Positions 54,172 through 60,313 of a DNA stretch of 64,000 nucleotides are shown here, one piece after another. The DNA lies in the IMG/VR virus record IMGVR_UViG_3300021964_007119, positions 1-64,000 of that record. One strand, 5' to 3'. A program made the translations under genes and the position numbers. The notes beneath the pieces are model-generated. The model did no database searches and was not told where the DNA came from. It was given only the letters and a program-made list of their open reading frames with translations. Each line of letters begins with the position of its first letter. The first letter of the stretch is position 1. This DNA is from a virus.

Positions 54172-54368
54172 AGGGTGTTGTAGGATTCGAACCTACACGC
54201 TCCAATACTAACTCGTTACTTAGGTGAATATCACTATGGGTTCTCACACCCTACTTATCTAGATTCAGTATCACCGACCTTCGTCTTATTCTCGTCAGTC
54301 CCCTATTGGACTCGCACCGATTTTCATAACTCGTGTTCTTGACGACAAAACCAATCGTCATAACACCC
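54172..54368 (-). ncRNA. 197-nt RNA with tRNA-like ends
   Basis: The first and last 7 nt (GGGTGTT and AACACCC) form a perfect acceptor-like stem, and GTAGG-TTCGAAT-CCTAC is a canonical T arm. A D-like hairpin GACGA/TCGTC lies near the 5' end. Between them TCCAATA pairs with TATTGGA (7 bp) and GTGC with GCGT, stacking directly on the T arm as P2 does in tmRNA; ACTGAC/GTCGGT and GGGT/ACCC hairpins fill the middle. It lacks an anticodon arm, the G3-U70 pair and a recognisable tag. About 110 nt too long for a tRNA. A strong promoter starts it. Identity unknown. Confidence 0.6.
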
Positions 54369-54386
54369 AATTTTCAAATACATCTT

Positions 54387-54425
54387 AACTTACTACAATT
54401 ACCCGTAAAAGTCAAGAGCTTTTTT
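54387..54425 (-). promoter_or_regulatory. Early-type promoter of the tRNA-ended RNA
   Basis: AAAAAAAGCTC, TTGACT (54410-54415), 17-bp spacer, TAAGTT (54387-54392). Transcription should start about 10 nt before the RNA's acceptor stem. Confidence 0.83.
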
Positions 54426-54429
54426 TAAA

Positions 54430-54846
54430 TTATTTCGGATAGATAGCAAAGGTATCAGCATACTCAGCCAGACAATGCCCTTGAGCTCTCTCGTATCCGT
54501 ATTGTTCTTTACTACAACCTCTATACTTAATTCTATAATTCCCCGTTTTCATCATATTCCTAATCGTAGGATTATACCTAACTCTCATAGGAATACCTTT
54601 GTACAACGCTTGTTCAAAATAACCAGCTTCATATTGTTCCAACCTAATTGCTGGTTGATTCTGATTTAATCTATACAACTCCATAGGATTATGAGCATAT
54701 CTATAACTCGTTATCTCGTGAGTTCCGTTCTCAACATACTCTCCTTTATCATTATAATAACCATAAAAATTTTGAATATATCGTGTACATAGTGTATCTT
54801 CATAATTCCTCATAGGAATACCAAAAGTATCAGTTTGAATTTCCAT
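54430..54846 (-). CDS. Hypothetical protein
   Basis: 138 residues, Tyr/Asn/Arg-rich (RNYEDTLCTRYIQNFYGYYN), no family recognised. The segment GIPMR occurs near residues 9 and 87, perhaps an old internal duplication. ATG at 54846 is favoured by GAGG; an ATG at 54873, 5 nt after the -10, would add 9 residues in a leaderless form. Confidence 0.72.
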   Translation of the reverse strand: MEIQTDTFGIPMRNYEDTLCTRYIQNFYGYYNDKGEYVENGTHEITSYRYAHNPMELYRLNQNQPAIRLEQYEAGYFEQALYKGIPMRVRYNPTIRNMMKTGNYRIKYRGCSKEQYGYERAQGHCLAEYADTFAIYPK

Positions 54847-54878
54847 ATTTTCCTCGTTGTTTTGTTCTATCATACTCT

Positions 54879-54917
54879 ATATTACGAATACCCGAACTAA
54901 AAGTCAAGAGCTTTTTC
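54879..54917 (-). promoter_or_regulatory. Early-type promoter, minus arm of a divergent region
   Basis: AAAAAGCTC, TTGACT (54902-54907), 17-bp spacer, TAATAT (54879-54884). About 110 bp from a similar promoter pointing the other way. Confidence 0.83.
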
Positions 54918-55011
54918 ACATATTTCTCAGCTTTTTCCCCCAAAATCCCCTATGCCCCACACAGGCCGCAGTCTGTCATTTTGTCATACATCAGATTTTT
55001 TTACTTTTTTT

Positions 55012-55050
55012 CAAAAAGCACTTGACAATAACGGCCATTTTTAGTAAATT
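55012..55050 (+). promoter_or_regulatory. Early-type promoter on the plus strand
   Basis: AAAAAGCAC, TTGACA (55022-55027), 17-bp spacer, TAAATT (55045-55050). The only plus-strand member of the class. Its transcript crosses the DnaA boxes and reaches the short frame at 55217. Confidence 0.75.
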
Positions 55051-55126
55051 ATAAGTTAAGCTGTATTATGTATCTGCAAGATTAGGATTGTCGCTCTAAT
55101 ATCTAGTAGCTCTTTCTTTTTGTATA

Positions 55127-55146
55127 TGTGGATAAGCTGTGGATAA
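55127..55146 (-). other. Two perfect tandem DnaA boxes; candidate origin
   Basis: TTATCCACA, the strict DnaA consensus, occurs twice on the minus strand (55127-55135 and 55138-55146), separated by 2 bp. They lie in a 590-bp region without a normal gene, beside a strong promoter and direct repeats. Host DnaA binding and an R-loop-type origin are inferred. Confidence 0.6.
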
Positions 55147-55216
55147 GTGTATGTCATTGTGTCATATCAGGGAAAAAAATCGCAGGGCTCAACACGAACA
55201 TATTATATTTCTTGTT

Positions 55217-55381
55217 ATGATATTAAGAACTTGGTGGTCTGGTTGGGAAATTATGTGTGAAAAGTGGGTTGAATTCCCTTACTTTCCCTATTTTGATAAA
55301 AATGATATGTAGATTGGTGATGCACCAAATGAGTTTATAGGATTAAATATAATGATAGATTACTTTTTATTTGATATATGA
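55217..55381 (+). pseudogene. Plus-strand short frame with an internal TAG
   Basis: ATG at 55217 opens 31 codons rich in Trp and Glu (RTWWSGWEIMCEKWVEFP) to TAG at 55310; the same frame continues for 22 protein-like codons (IGDAPNEFIGLNIMIDYF) to TGA at 55379. It lies 160 nt behind the plus-strand promoter, with no clear ribosome site. Either a broken small gene, a real 31-residue peptide, or amber readthrough. Confidence 0.35.
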
Positions 55382-55464
55382 CAACCTTTTTTTATAAAAG
55401 TGTCTTAAAGGGGTATTCCCGTTCCAAATTTACCTATACCCGTTGATGAAATTTTGTTTGTGAG

Positions 55465-55629
55465 TTATTTCTTGATGTCGAACCAAATCGTTTCGTCGTC
55501 TTGATTTTTTGGTTCTTTTTTCTTGGTAGGTTTATCACTCCAGATGAGTAATAAAATTCCGATAATGAGTAGGATATGCAAGAATATTCCTATCCATTGA
55601 TAGTCTGATATGTGATTTAAAAAATCCAT
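55465..55629 (-). CDS. Small membrane protein
   Basis: 54 residues. One membrane helix (WIGIFLHILLIIGILLLIWS) and a charged tail (DKPTKKKEPKNQDDETIWFD). TATACT ends 5 nt before its ATG, another possible leaderless start. Confidence 0.6.
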   Translation of the reverse strand: MDFLNHISDYQWIGIFLHILLIIGILLLIWSDKPTKKKEPKNQDDETIWFDIKK

Positions 55630-55654
55630 AGTTGAGTATAACTATTTAGATATA

Positions 55655-55738
55655 TTAATTATCTATCAGTTTTTTAAGTGAATACAATACCCACGCGGAT
55701 ATAGTTAAAGATGAGATTGCTATGATAAAGTGTTCCAT
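55655..55738 (-). CDS. 27-residue membrane micropeptide
   Basis: MEHFIIAISSLTISAWVLYS and a basic end; one membrane helix. Located 3 nt behind the preceding micropeptide. No strong ribosome site. Confidence 0.45.
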   Translation of the reverse strand: MEHFIIAISSLTISAWVLYSLKKLIDN

Positions 55739-55741
55739 ATA

Positions 55742-55819
55742 CTATTCTATAATAGATGAGATTCCTAAACATAAAATCGTTCCTATGTAAATTATTAATG
55801 CTATCGTTTCAACAACCAT
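55742..55819 (-). CDS. 25-residue membrane micropeptide
   Basis: MVVETIALIIYIGTILCLGI and a short end. GGAG lies at good spacing. It overlaps the end of the SWIM-domain gene by 19 nt in another frame. Confidence 0.5.
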   Translation of the reverse strand: MVVETIALIIYIGTILCLGISSIIE

Positions 55820-56022
55820 AGTTTTTTCTCCTGAAAATGTTTGATGTGTTTACAAGGTTTCCCTCGTCTAAATTTGTATCCTGGACAAGTACAAGTCCAC
55901 TCCAATACTCTTGGATTAAAAGTTATATCGTAGTCTTTATCTTTGATTTTTAGGTGTTGAGTTCCGTCGTCTTCTACCCATACTCCACCTATTAAATCAA
56001 TGAGATAATTATAATTGTTCAT
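55801..56022 (-). CDS. SWIM zinc-finger protein
   Basis: 73 residues. CTCPGYKFRRGKPCKH is a full CxCxnCxH SWIM motif at about 44-59; the beta strands before it match the domain. SWIM fingers bind DNA or proteins, for example in Shu2-type recombination factors. As a stand-alone 73-residue protein its partner is unknown. Overlaps its upstream gene by 14 nt. Confidence 0.82.
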   Translation of the reverse strand: MNNYNYLIDLIGGVWVEDDGTQHLKIKDKDYDITFNPRVLEWTCTCPGYKFRRGKPCKHIKHFQEKKLWLLKR

Positions 56023-56197
56023 TAAAATCCTTTTGGTATAATTTTACTAATTCTTTGTCCATACGCATCCACCTTTTGAAATCTTTAACTTCCAATACCA
56101 TTATATCCAAACACTCTTCTATTTGAGTATCTGAATATCCTAATTTCAATAGGTGCTCAATTAAATCTGATAATGTGTAATTATTCTTCAAAACCAC
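56009..56197 (-). CDS. Small hypothetical protein
   Basis: 62 residues with GTG start at 56197 or a TTG two codons later; helical (YTLSDLIEHLLKLGYSDTQI). Overlaps its neighbours on both sides, 17 nt with the upstream gene. Function unknown. Confidence 0.6.
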   Translation of the reverse strand: MVLKNNYTLSDLIEHLLKLGYSDTQIEECLDIMVLEVKDFKRWMRMDKELVKLYQKDFNEQL

Positions 56198-56405
56198 CTA
56201 AATATTCGTGTATTTCGTCATCAGTCATTCTGTTATCTTCTTGAAGTCTTTCAACCATTTCATCATAGGTTAAAGGTCTTCCATTGTTATAAACTGGTCC
56301 AATATTGGTTTCCATTTGAAACTCAATATCGTGTTGAGGTAATTTACCATTATCCCTATTCAATTCATAGTTCATACAACCCATAGCGAAAGTTCCCATA
56401 TCCAT
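56181..56405 (-). CDS. Small acidic hypothetical protein
   Basis: 74 residues, acidic C-terminal helix (EMVERLQEDNRMTDDEIHEY). First gene of an operon with the SWIM gene. GGAG start signal, promoter at 56441. Confidence 0.7.
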   Translation of the reverse strand: MDMGTFAMGCMNYELNRDNGKLPQHDIEFQMETNIGPVYNNGRPLTYDEMVERLQEDNRMTDDEIHEYLGGFEE

Positions 56406-56440
56406 AATTTAAATTCTCCTATTCATTATCATTACAATAC

Positions 56441-56479
56441 AATATAGGAGCTTCCTCATTCAAAGTCAAGAGCTTTCTT
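56441..56479 (-). promoter_or_regulatory. Early-type promoter of the SWIM operon
   Basis: AAAGCTC, TTGACT (56464-56469), 17-bp spacer, TATATT (56441-56446). Confidence 0.85.
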
Positions 56480-56501
56480 TAAAAAAGATGAATTTTAATG
56501 C

Positions 56502-56520
56502 GAAAAATCTTTGATTTTTC
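56502..56520. terminator. Symmetric AT hairpin
   Basis: GAAAAATC-TTT-GATTTTTC, an 8-bp stem with T or A runs on both strands. Could end transcription from either side. Confidence 0.4.
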
Positions 56521-56932
56521 CAATATATATGGTGGGCCTATTAACATATATCTATAATATTATCAGAATTGACTCTTTCAGTCCAGTGTATAGGTACGAT
56601 ATGTGATTAGTGTGATGTATGGAGATTCTGATATATGGGAATTCTCAAATCAAGACAGTTCCCGCGGGGGGAACTGTGGTTGAATGGGAAAAGAGCTTCT
56701 ACTTATACTCATCTATTAGGGATATTTTCACGGGATGTAGACCCTTATTATGATGTATGTAAGTGTAAGCTACTTTCCTTTTTATAATTCTTTACACAAG
56801 AACTGTCTATTTTTTGTGGACTTTTTTATTTCGTGTGATTACTTGATTACTATTACTATATGTAGTGGCTTCTATACTATCTATATTATTATTACCCGAG
56901 ATGGCTCATATATCCATATTCTTTACCACCAT
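56521..56932 (+). other. Region without a convincing gene
   Basis: It holds one very stable hairpin (56655-56677) and a plus-strand frame of 64 codons (56750-56944, MMYVSVSYFPFYNSLHKNCL start) without a ribosome site. The frame is hydrophobic and AT-biased, so I do not call it a gene. A plus-strand terminator follows at 56933. Confidence 0.4.
56655..56677. other. Very stable GC-rich hairpin
   Basis: ACAGTTCCC-GCGGG-GGGAACTGT: a perfect 9-bp stem with a 5-nt loop inside DNA of low GC content. No U tract on either strand. Possible RNA element or protein binding site. Confidence 0.6.
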
Positions 56933-56952
56933 AAAAGTCGTTAGACTTTTTT
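56933..56952 (+). terminator. Possible plus-strand terminator
   Basis: AAAAGTC-GTTA-GACTTTT then TT, a 7-bp stem. It overlaps the stop codon of the minus-strand gene at 56941, so it may also protect that mRNA's 3' end. Confidence 0.45.
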
Positions 56953-57081
56953 GGATTGGGATTTGAGTATTTTCGTTGTTCCTTTGGTATGTTTCGGGTC
57001 GTAAGGGCACATTTTACAACCACTCCCGCAACAATAACCACGAGCCAAGTGTTTCTCTCTTGACATTACTTTCTTTTTCAT
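56941..57081 (-). CDS. DUF5522-like cysteine-rich small protein
   Basis: 46 residues. HLARGYCCGSGCKMCPYDP contains the CCGSGCxxCPY signature of DUF5522. Bacterial members are short and uncharacterised; the four cysteines suggest metal binding. Starts 8 nt after the stop of the gene upstream. Confidence 0.7.
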   Translation of the reverse strand: MKKKVMSREKHLARGYCCGSGCKMCPYDPKHTKGTTKILKSQSKKV

Positions 57082-57088
57082 TTTGATT

Positions 57089-57397
57089 TTAGTTTGAGAA
57101 CATATCCCAGAACATATCACCTATTAATGCGATTAAACCACCACCAATTATAGTTCTCCACATAGTTGTGTTTTCTCTAAATTGTGTGTTTTGTTTGGTT
57201 TCCGCCCATAGGCCTTCATTGGGATTGAATAGATTTTCTTTGATAAATGAAATATCTTGGTGTATTTCATCAAATTTTGATGTGAAATGTTTTTCCAACT
57301 TTTGAACTGATTTATCTTGTTCGTTTAGTCGGTATAGTATTAATTCTAAATCTTGTTTGTCTTGTTTATTCATAGGTTTTTTTAATCCTTTTTTCAT
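57089..57397 (-). CDS. Membrane-anchored coiled-coil protein
   Basis: 102 residues. Helical N-terminal two thirds (LELILYRLNEQDKSVQKLEK) and a C-terminal membrane helix (IIGGGLIALIGDMFWDMF). The layout recalls phage proteins of the hemolysin-XhlA type. ATATTTAT lies 7 nt before its ATG. Confidence 0.75.
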   Translation of the reverse strand: MKKGLKKPMNKQDKQDLELILYRLNEQDKSVQKLEKHFTSKFDEIHQDISFIKENLFNPNEGLWAETKQNTQFRENTTMWRTIIGGGLIALIGDMFWDMFSN

Positions 57398-57404
57398 CTC
57401 AAAT

Positions 57405-57412
57405 ATAAATAT
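57405..57412 (-). promoter_or_regulatory. ATATTTAT motif, putative late promoter
   Basis: Minus strand GTTATATTTATATTTGAG, then ATG at 57397; 7-nt gap. Confidence 0.45.
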
Positions 57413-57420
57413 AACATTTA

Positions 57421-57777
57421 TTATTTTTGAGTAGGATTCGGGTCATTTTCTTCACGGGGTTCGTTATTATTTTTACCACGAAGTGTATCTATTGGGCCTC
57501 CAACACCACCCATACCTGTTACTTTGGTTTTTTTACTAAAATCATTTATTTTTGGTTTCATATTTACCTCTTTTAATTCCTCTTTTGTTAATGGTCTATC
57601 TAACATTGGTATTTCTTCATCACATTCACAAATGTTACAACCACATTCTTCTTGATTAACTATTTTTTTGTTCTCATTCATAACTTGCATAATTATCCAA
57701 CCACTCATCAATACGATTGTCACCGAAATAAAGATAAATAATAAAAATCCTAATAATATGCTTAATAATGTGTTCAT
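57421..57777 (-). CDS. Membrane-anchored cysteine-rich protein
   Basis: 118 residues. N-terminal membrane helix (LLGFLLFIFISVTIVLMSGW), then EECGCNICECDEE with four closely spaced cysteines, and a Gly/Pro/Asn-rich end. Function unknown. Confidence 0.7.
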   Translation of the reverse strand: MNTLLSILLGFLLFIFISVTIVLMSGWIIMQVMNENKKIVNQEECGCNICECDEEIPMLDRPLTKEELKEVNMKPKINDFSKKTKVTGMGGVGGPIDTLRGKNNNEPREENDPNPTQK

Positions 57778-57782
57778 TTCGT

Positions 57783-57875
57783 CTATAAGTATTTGTTTTT
57801 GTTATTTTCTTCTATAATAAACAACACTATTAATGTTAATATTACGAATATCGGGAAGGCAGAGGCAGATAACAT
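57783..57875 (-). CDS. 30-residue membrane micropeptide
   Basis: MLSASAFPIFVILTLIVLFI and a charged end. Its ATG overlaps the upstream stop (TAATG), supporting translation. Confidence 0.55.
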   Translation of the reverse strand: MLSASAFPIFVILTLIVLFIIEENNKNKYL

Positions 57876-58072
57876 TACACCGAGCCCCCTTTGTATTCAA
57901 ACACCACCTCGTATTTATATTCTGGTTCTGATTGTTTTAATCTATTGAGTTCTGTGTCGATATCTTTTGTCGTTATCCACTTTTCTTGAACTTGATTATT
58001 GTTTTTGTCTGTGATTTTAACAATAAATCTTGAGTCAATCTCTCTTTTCTGTTGTTCTGTTAATTCTTCCAT
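57875..58072 (-). CDS. Small hypothetical protein
   Basis: 65 residues from ATG at 58072, which has AAGGA at good spacing; an ATG at 58111 would add 13 residues. Charged, beta-alpha (FIVKITDKNNNQVQEKWITT). Unknown function. Confidence 0.65.
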   Translation of the reverse strand: MEELTEQQKREIDSRFIVKITDKNNNQVQEKWITTKDIDTELNRLKQSEPEYKYEVVFEYKGGSV

Positions 58073-58250
58073 TGTCGTCCTTTTGTTTAGTGCTCCAAAC
58101 TCCGTCGTCATAACACACTTTTTTGTGTATTTTTAAATCTTCTCTATCTTCTAATTCTGAATCTATTGTGTCGTAGTAGTCTTCGCTTTCTCTAATTAAT
58201 TTTGTAAATGTCTCTCCGCCGTTCCATATTCCTTTCTCGGAATCACTCAT
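58035..58250 (-). CDS. Small acidic hypothetical protein
   Basis: 71 residues, acidic middle (ESEDYYDTIDSELEDREDLK). Overlaps the HNH-like gene by 8 nt and the downstream gene by 38 nt. Confidence 0.65.
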   Translation of the reverse strand: MSDSEKGIWNGGETFTKLIRESEDYYDTIDSELEDREDLKIHKKVCYDDGVWSTKQKDDNGRINRTTEKRD

Positions 58251-58890
58251 TATCGTTGTCCTTTCCTTTATCTTCCCAAGTTTTCATTTTTTTAATAGTC
58301 CAACCCAAATTATCGGGACTTTTTGGGGTTTCCATAATCTTTTTTTCTTTCGTGTTTAATATGAAAAAACAATTATAACACAATGTTCTTAAATTACTTA
58401 AATCTCTGTTTGACTTATCTTTGTCAATATAATCTAAGATTAACGGCGATTGTGAGTCTGATTTTCTAAATTCTGAATATCCACAATTGGAACATTCTTG
58501 AATTAACCAACCCACTTTGATTAATCTATTTAATAATTTGTGGTCAGGATAGTTAGGGTGATTACCACTTAATATACTGGATAACCAGCCCTCGGTATTA
58601 AACCTATCCCCACCTTTGTTAACACCAACTCCTGCGGCATTCTTATTTTGTTCAAATAAGTCATACATTTTCGCATACTTCTTAAATGTATTATAGGATA
58701 CTCCTAAAAACTTTGAGGCGGCTCGGATAGACCTCGTGTTTTGAATAGCCCACTCAATTTTAGATTTTGGAATTGGTTTACTTCTAAAAGGATTTTTCTT
58801 ATGTCTTTGTGGTTGAACTAATCCTCGTCCAAAAGCGTTTTCAAGTTCTTCCAAACTCTCTTGATGTTCTTTTTTTACATCTTCACTCAT
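58243..58890 (-). CDS. HTH plus HNH-like zinc protein
   Basis: 215 residues. A helix-turn-helix (IRAASKFLGVSYNTFKKYAK) near 60-80 is followed by CSNCGYSEF and NLRTLCYNCFFIL, an HNH-type four-Cys frame in which the usual catalytic His is not seen (LILDYIDKDKSN instead of DHID). Probably derived from a homing endonuclease and perhaps now only a DNA-binding protein. Confidence 0.75.
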   Translation of the reverse strand: MSEDVKKEHQESLEELENAFGRGLVQPQRHKKNPFRSKPIPKSKIEWAIQNTRSIRAASKFLGVSYNTFKKYAKMYDLFEQNKNAAGVGVNKGGDRFNTEGWLSSILSGNHPNYPDHKLLNRLIKVGWLIQECSNCGYSEFRKSDSQSPLILDYIDKDKSNRDLSNLRTLCYNCFFILNTKEKKIMETPKSPDNLGWTIKKMKTWEDKGKDNDNE

Positions 58891-58892
58891 TT

Positions 58893-59105
58893 TTACTTTT
58901 TATATTTCTTTTTAAAAGGTTTCTTTTTATATCTTTTTTTAGGTTTTTGTTTTAATAGTTCGTCTTTTAACATTTTTCTTTGTATTCTTAAACTAATAAC
59001 TTCATTATCTAAATCACTCATTTTTCCTGATGATACTATTGCTACTGCTAAACTACCACCAATACTACCTATTAATAAACCTATTGTAAATAAAATCCAT
59101 TCCAT
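58893..59105 (-). CDS. Small membrane protein with basic tail
   Basis: 70 residues. N-terminal membrane helix (WILFTIGLLIGSIGGSLAVA), then a helix and a Lys-rich end (KPKKRYKKKPFKKKYKK). Spaced 1 nt from its neighbour. Function unknown. Confidence 0.7.
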   Translation of the reverse strand: MEWILFTIGLLIGSIGGSLAVAIVSSGKMSDLDNEVISLRIQRKMLKDELLKQKPKKRYKKKPFKKKYKK

Positions 59106-59106
59106 T

Positions 59107-59295
59107 TTATTCCTCCTCTAAATATTCACTATTCTGATGTATTATAATTAACGAGCCACTATCTTCGTTTGGATTTTCTTCATAATCCAATCGGACATTT
59201 ACTGCTTCATCAAAAATAGTTTTTTTTAATTCAGTTAATTCTTTATCAGAATTTAACTCTTGTATTTGTTTCGTCTTTTTCTTTTTTAACTTCAT
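59107..59295 (-). CDS. Small charged hypothetical protein
   Basis: 62 residues from the ATG at 59295 (six codons inside the longest frame; AGAGG precedes it). Lys-rich start, acidic end. Overlaps its upstream gene by 50 nt, so one of the two starts may be wrong. Confidence 0.55.
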   Translation of the reverse strand: MKLKKKKTKQIQELNSDKELTELKKTIFDEAVNVRLDYEENPNEDSGSLIIIHQNSEYLEEE

Positions 59296-59434
59296 ATAAC
59301 CTCTCAAAATCATCTTTACTTGGTATTTGTTTTTTAAAGTAAAAGAATTCTTTTGCTTCTTCCATATCTGTTAAATTATCTTGGACATCTACTACTTCTT
59401 TTGCTGTTTTGTTGATTAATCTATATCTACCCAT
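59246..59434 (-). CDS. Small hypothetical protein
   Basis: 62 residues, MGRYRLINKTAKEVVDVQDN start, helical and charged. Overlaps the glutaredoxin gene by 8 nt. Function unknown. Confidence 0.6.
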   Translation of the reverse strand: MGRYRLINKTAKEVVDVQDNLTDMEEAKEFFYFKKQIPSKDDFERLYEVKKEKDETNTRVKF

Positions 59435-59651
59435 ATAATTTCATTAAATCCGTATAACCACCGATAACTTTTTCATTCACAACTATTGTTGGAATTGCTA
59501 ATCTACCGGTTAATTCCATTAATCTGTTTCTACTTATTCCTTGCGAGTCTATGTTAATTTCTTCATAAGGAATGTTTTTCTCGTCGAGAAATCTTTTTGC
59601 GGATACACAACCAGAACACCAATCTGCTGAATATATTACTATCTTATCCAC
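59427..59651 (-). CDS. Glutaredoxin-like protein
   Basis: 74 residues. Thioredoxin fold with CSGC active site at 12-15, LAIPTIVV with the cis-proline, and IGGYTDL near the end. Usual partner in T4-like phages is ribonucleotide reductase, which is not in this window. Confidence 0.92.
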   Translation of the reverse strand: MDKIVIYSADWCSGCVSAKRFLDEKNIPYEEINIDSQGISRNRLMELTGRLAIPTIVVNEKVIGGYTDLMKLYG

Positions 59652-60027
59652 CTAAAACCTTTTTCTTTCCACCATCATATTCGTATGCGTGTCCATTATC
59701 TATCAGTAATTGGTTCAATGATTTATCTTCACCTTCAATAAAGATTTCACCAAGTAATCTACCATATTTTCCAACCCCGTGTGATTTCACTGTGAATTTA
59801 CCATCATTTCTTGATAACATTTCTAATGTGTATGCTTTCGCTTTTAAACCTAATTTTTTTTCTTCAAGGTTTCGTGTTCTACTTTCCCAGGTATCAACAC
59901 CCATAAATCTAATTCTTTTCTTTACTTGTGTATTGAATCCTAAATCTATCCATGCATCGGCGGTATCTCCGTCAACTCCTTTTATTAATCTTGCATTATA
60001 AATCCACGGGTCTAATTTTTTACCCAT
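59644..60027 (-). CDS. Thermonuclease-like (SNase) protein
   Basis: 127 residues. The SNase fold is seen in DGDTADAWIDLGFNTQ, IRFMGVDTWESRTR and GKYGRLLGEIFIEG, with the catalytic Arg/Asp/Glu residues in place. No signal peptide, so it acts in the cell, for example in host nucleic-acid breakdown. AGGAG start signal. Confidence 0.92.
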   Translation of the reverse strand: MGKKLDPWIYNARLIKGVDGDTADAWIDLGFNTQVKKRIRFMGVDTWESRTRNLEEKKLGLKAKAYTLEMLSRNDGKFTVKSHGVGKYGRLLGEIFIEGEDKSLNQLLIDNGHAYEYDGGKKKVLGG

Positions 60028-60064
60028 TTTATTTCTCCTGATATTGTGAACATTTCATATAGTA

Positions 60065-60072
60065 ATAAATAT
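60065..60072 (-). promoter_or_regulatory. ATATTTAT motif, putative late promoter
   Basis: Minus strand AATGATATTTATTACTA, same 17 bases as at 40297-40313. Six bases later an ATG opens an 8-codon frame; the nuclease ATG foll​ows 38 nt downstream. Confidence 0.45.
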
Positions 60073-60076
60073 CATT

Positions 60077-60313
60077 TTATTTAATTTTTAAGCCTTTTAT
60101 TTTATCTAAAAACTCTTCTATTGTATAATCTTTAACTTGTTGGTCTATAATACGAACTTCTTCTAATTTTTCTGGATATTTTTCTACCAAGTTCATTAGA
60201 ATTTTAAATCCGTCTTCGGTATGAAATGTGTTGAAACTAATCTCACCCAATGTATTTGTTGAGTTGATTGCATCCTTTTCGGTATCACCTTTCATTAAAA
60301 TATAGAAAGTCAT
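60077..60313 (-). CDS. Small hypothetical protein
   Basis: 78 residues, alpha/beta (FYILMKGDTEKDAINSTNTL). Overlaps the dehydrogenase gene by 4 nt. Function unknown. Confidence 0.65.
   Translation of the reverse strand: MTFYILMKGDTEKDAINSTNTLGEISFNTFHTEDGFKILMNLVEKYPEKLEEVRIIDQQVKDYTIEEFLDKIKGLKIK

Larger units (their letters stand above)
54974..55166. repeat. Pair of 15-nt direct repeats flanking the DnaA boxes
   Basis: 54974-54988 and 55152-55166 differ at one base and each is itself a double TGTCAT. They bracket the plus-strand promoter and the DnaA boxes, as iterons do in replication origins. Confidence 0.6.

Noticed and set aside
54172-54368. Functional tmRNA
   Set aside because: No G3-U70 pair, no GATTCTGGATTCGAC-like D region and no plausible Ala-rich tag; kept only as a tRNA-ended RNA.
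54172-54368. tRNA interrupted by a group I intron
   Set aside because: Only about 120 nt would remain for the intron, and the flanking halves do not form an anticodon stem.
56750-56944. 64-codon plus-strand frame
   Set aside because: Hydrophobic AT-driven sequence without ribosome site; could be real only if a plus transcript exists.
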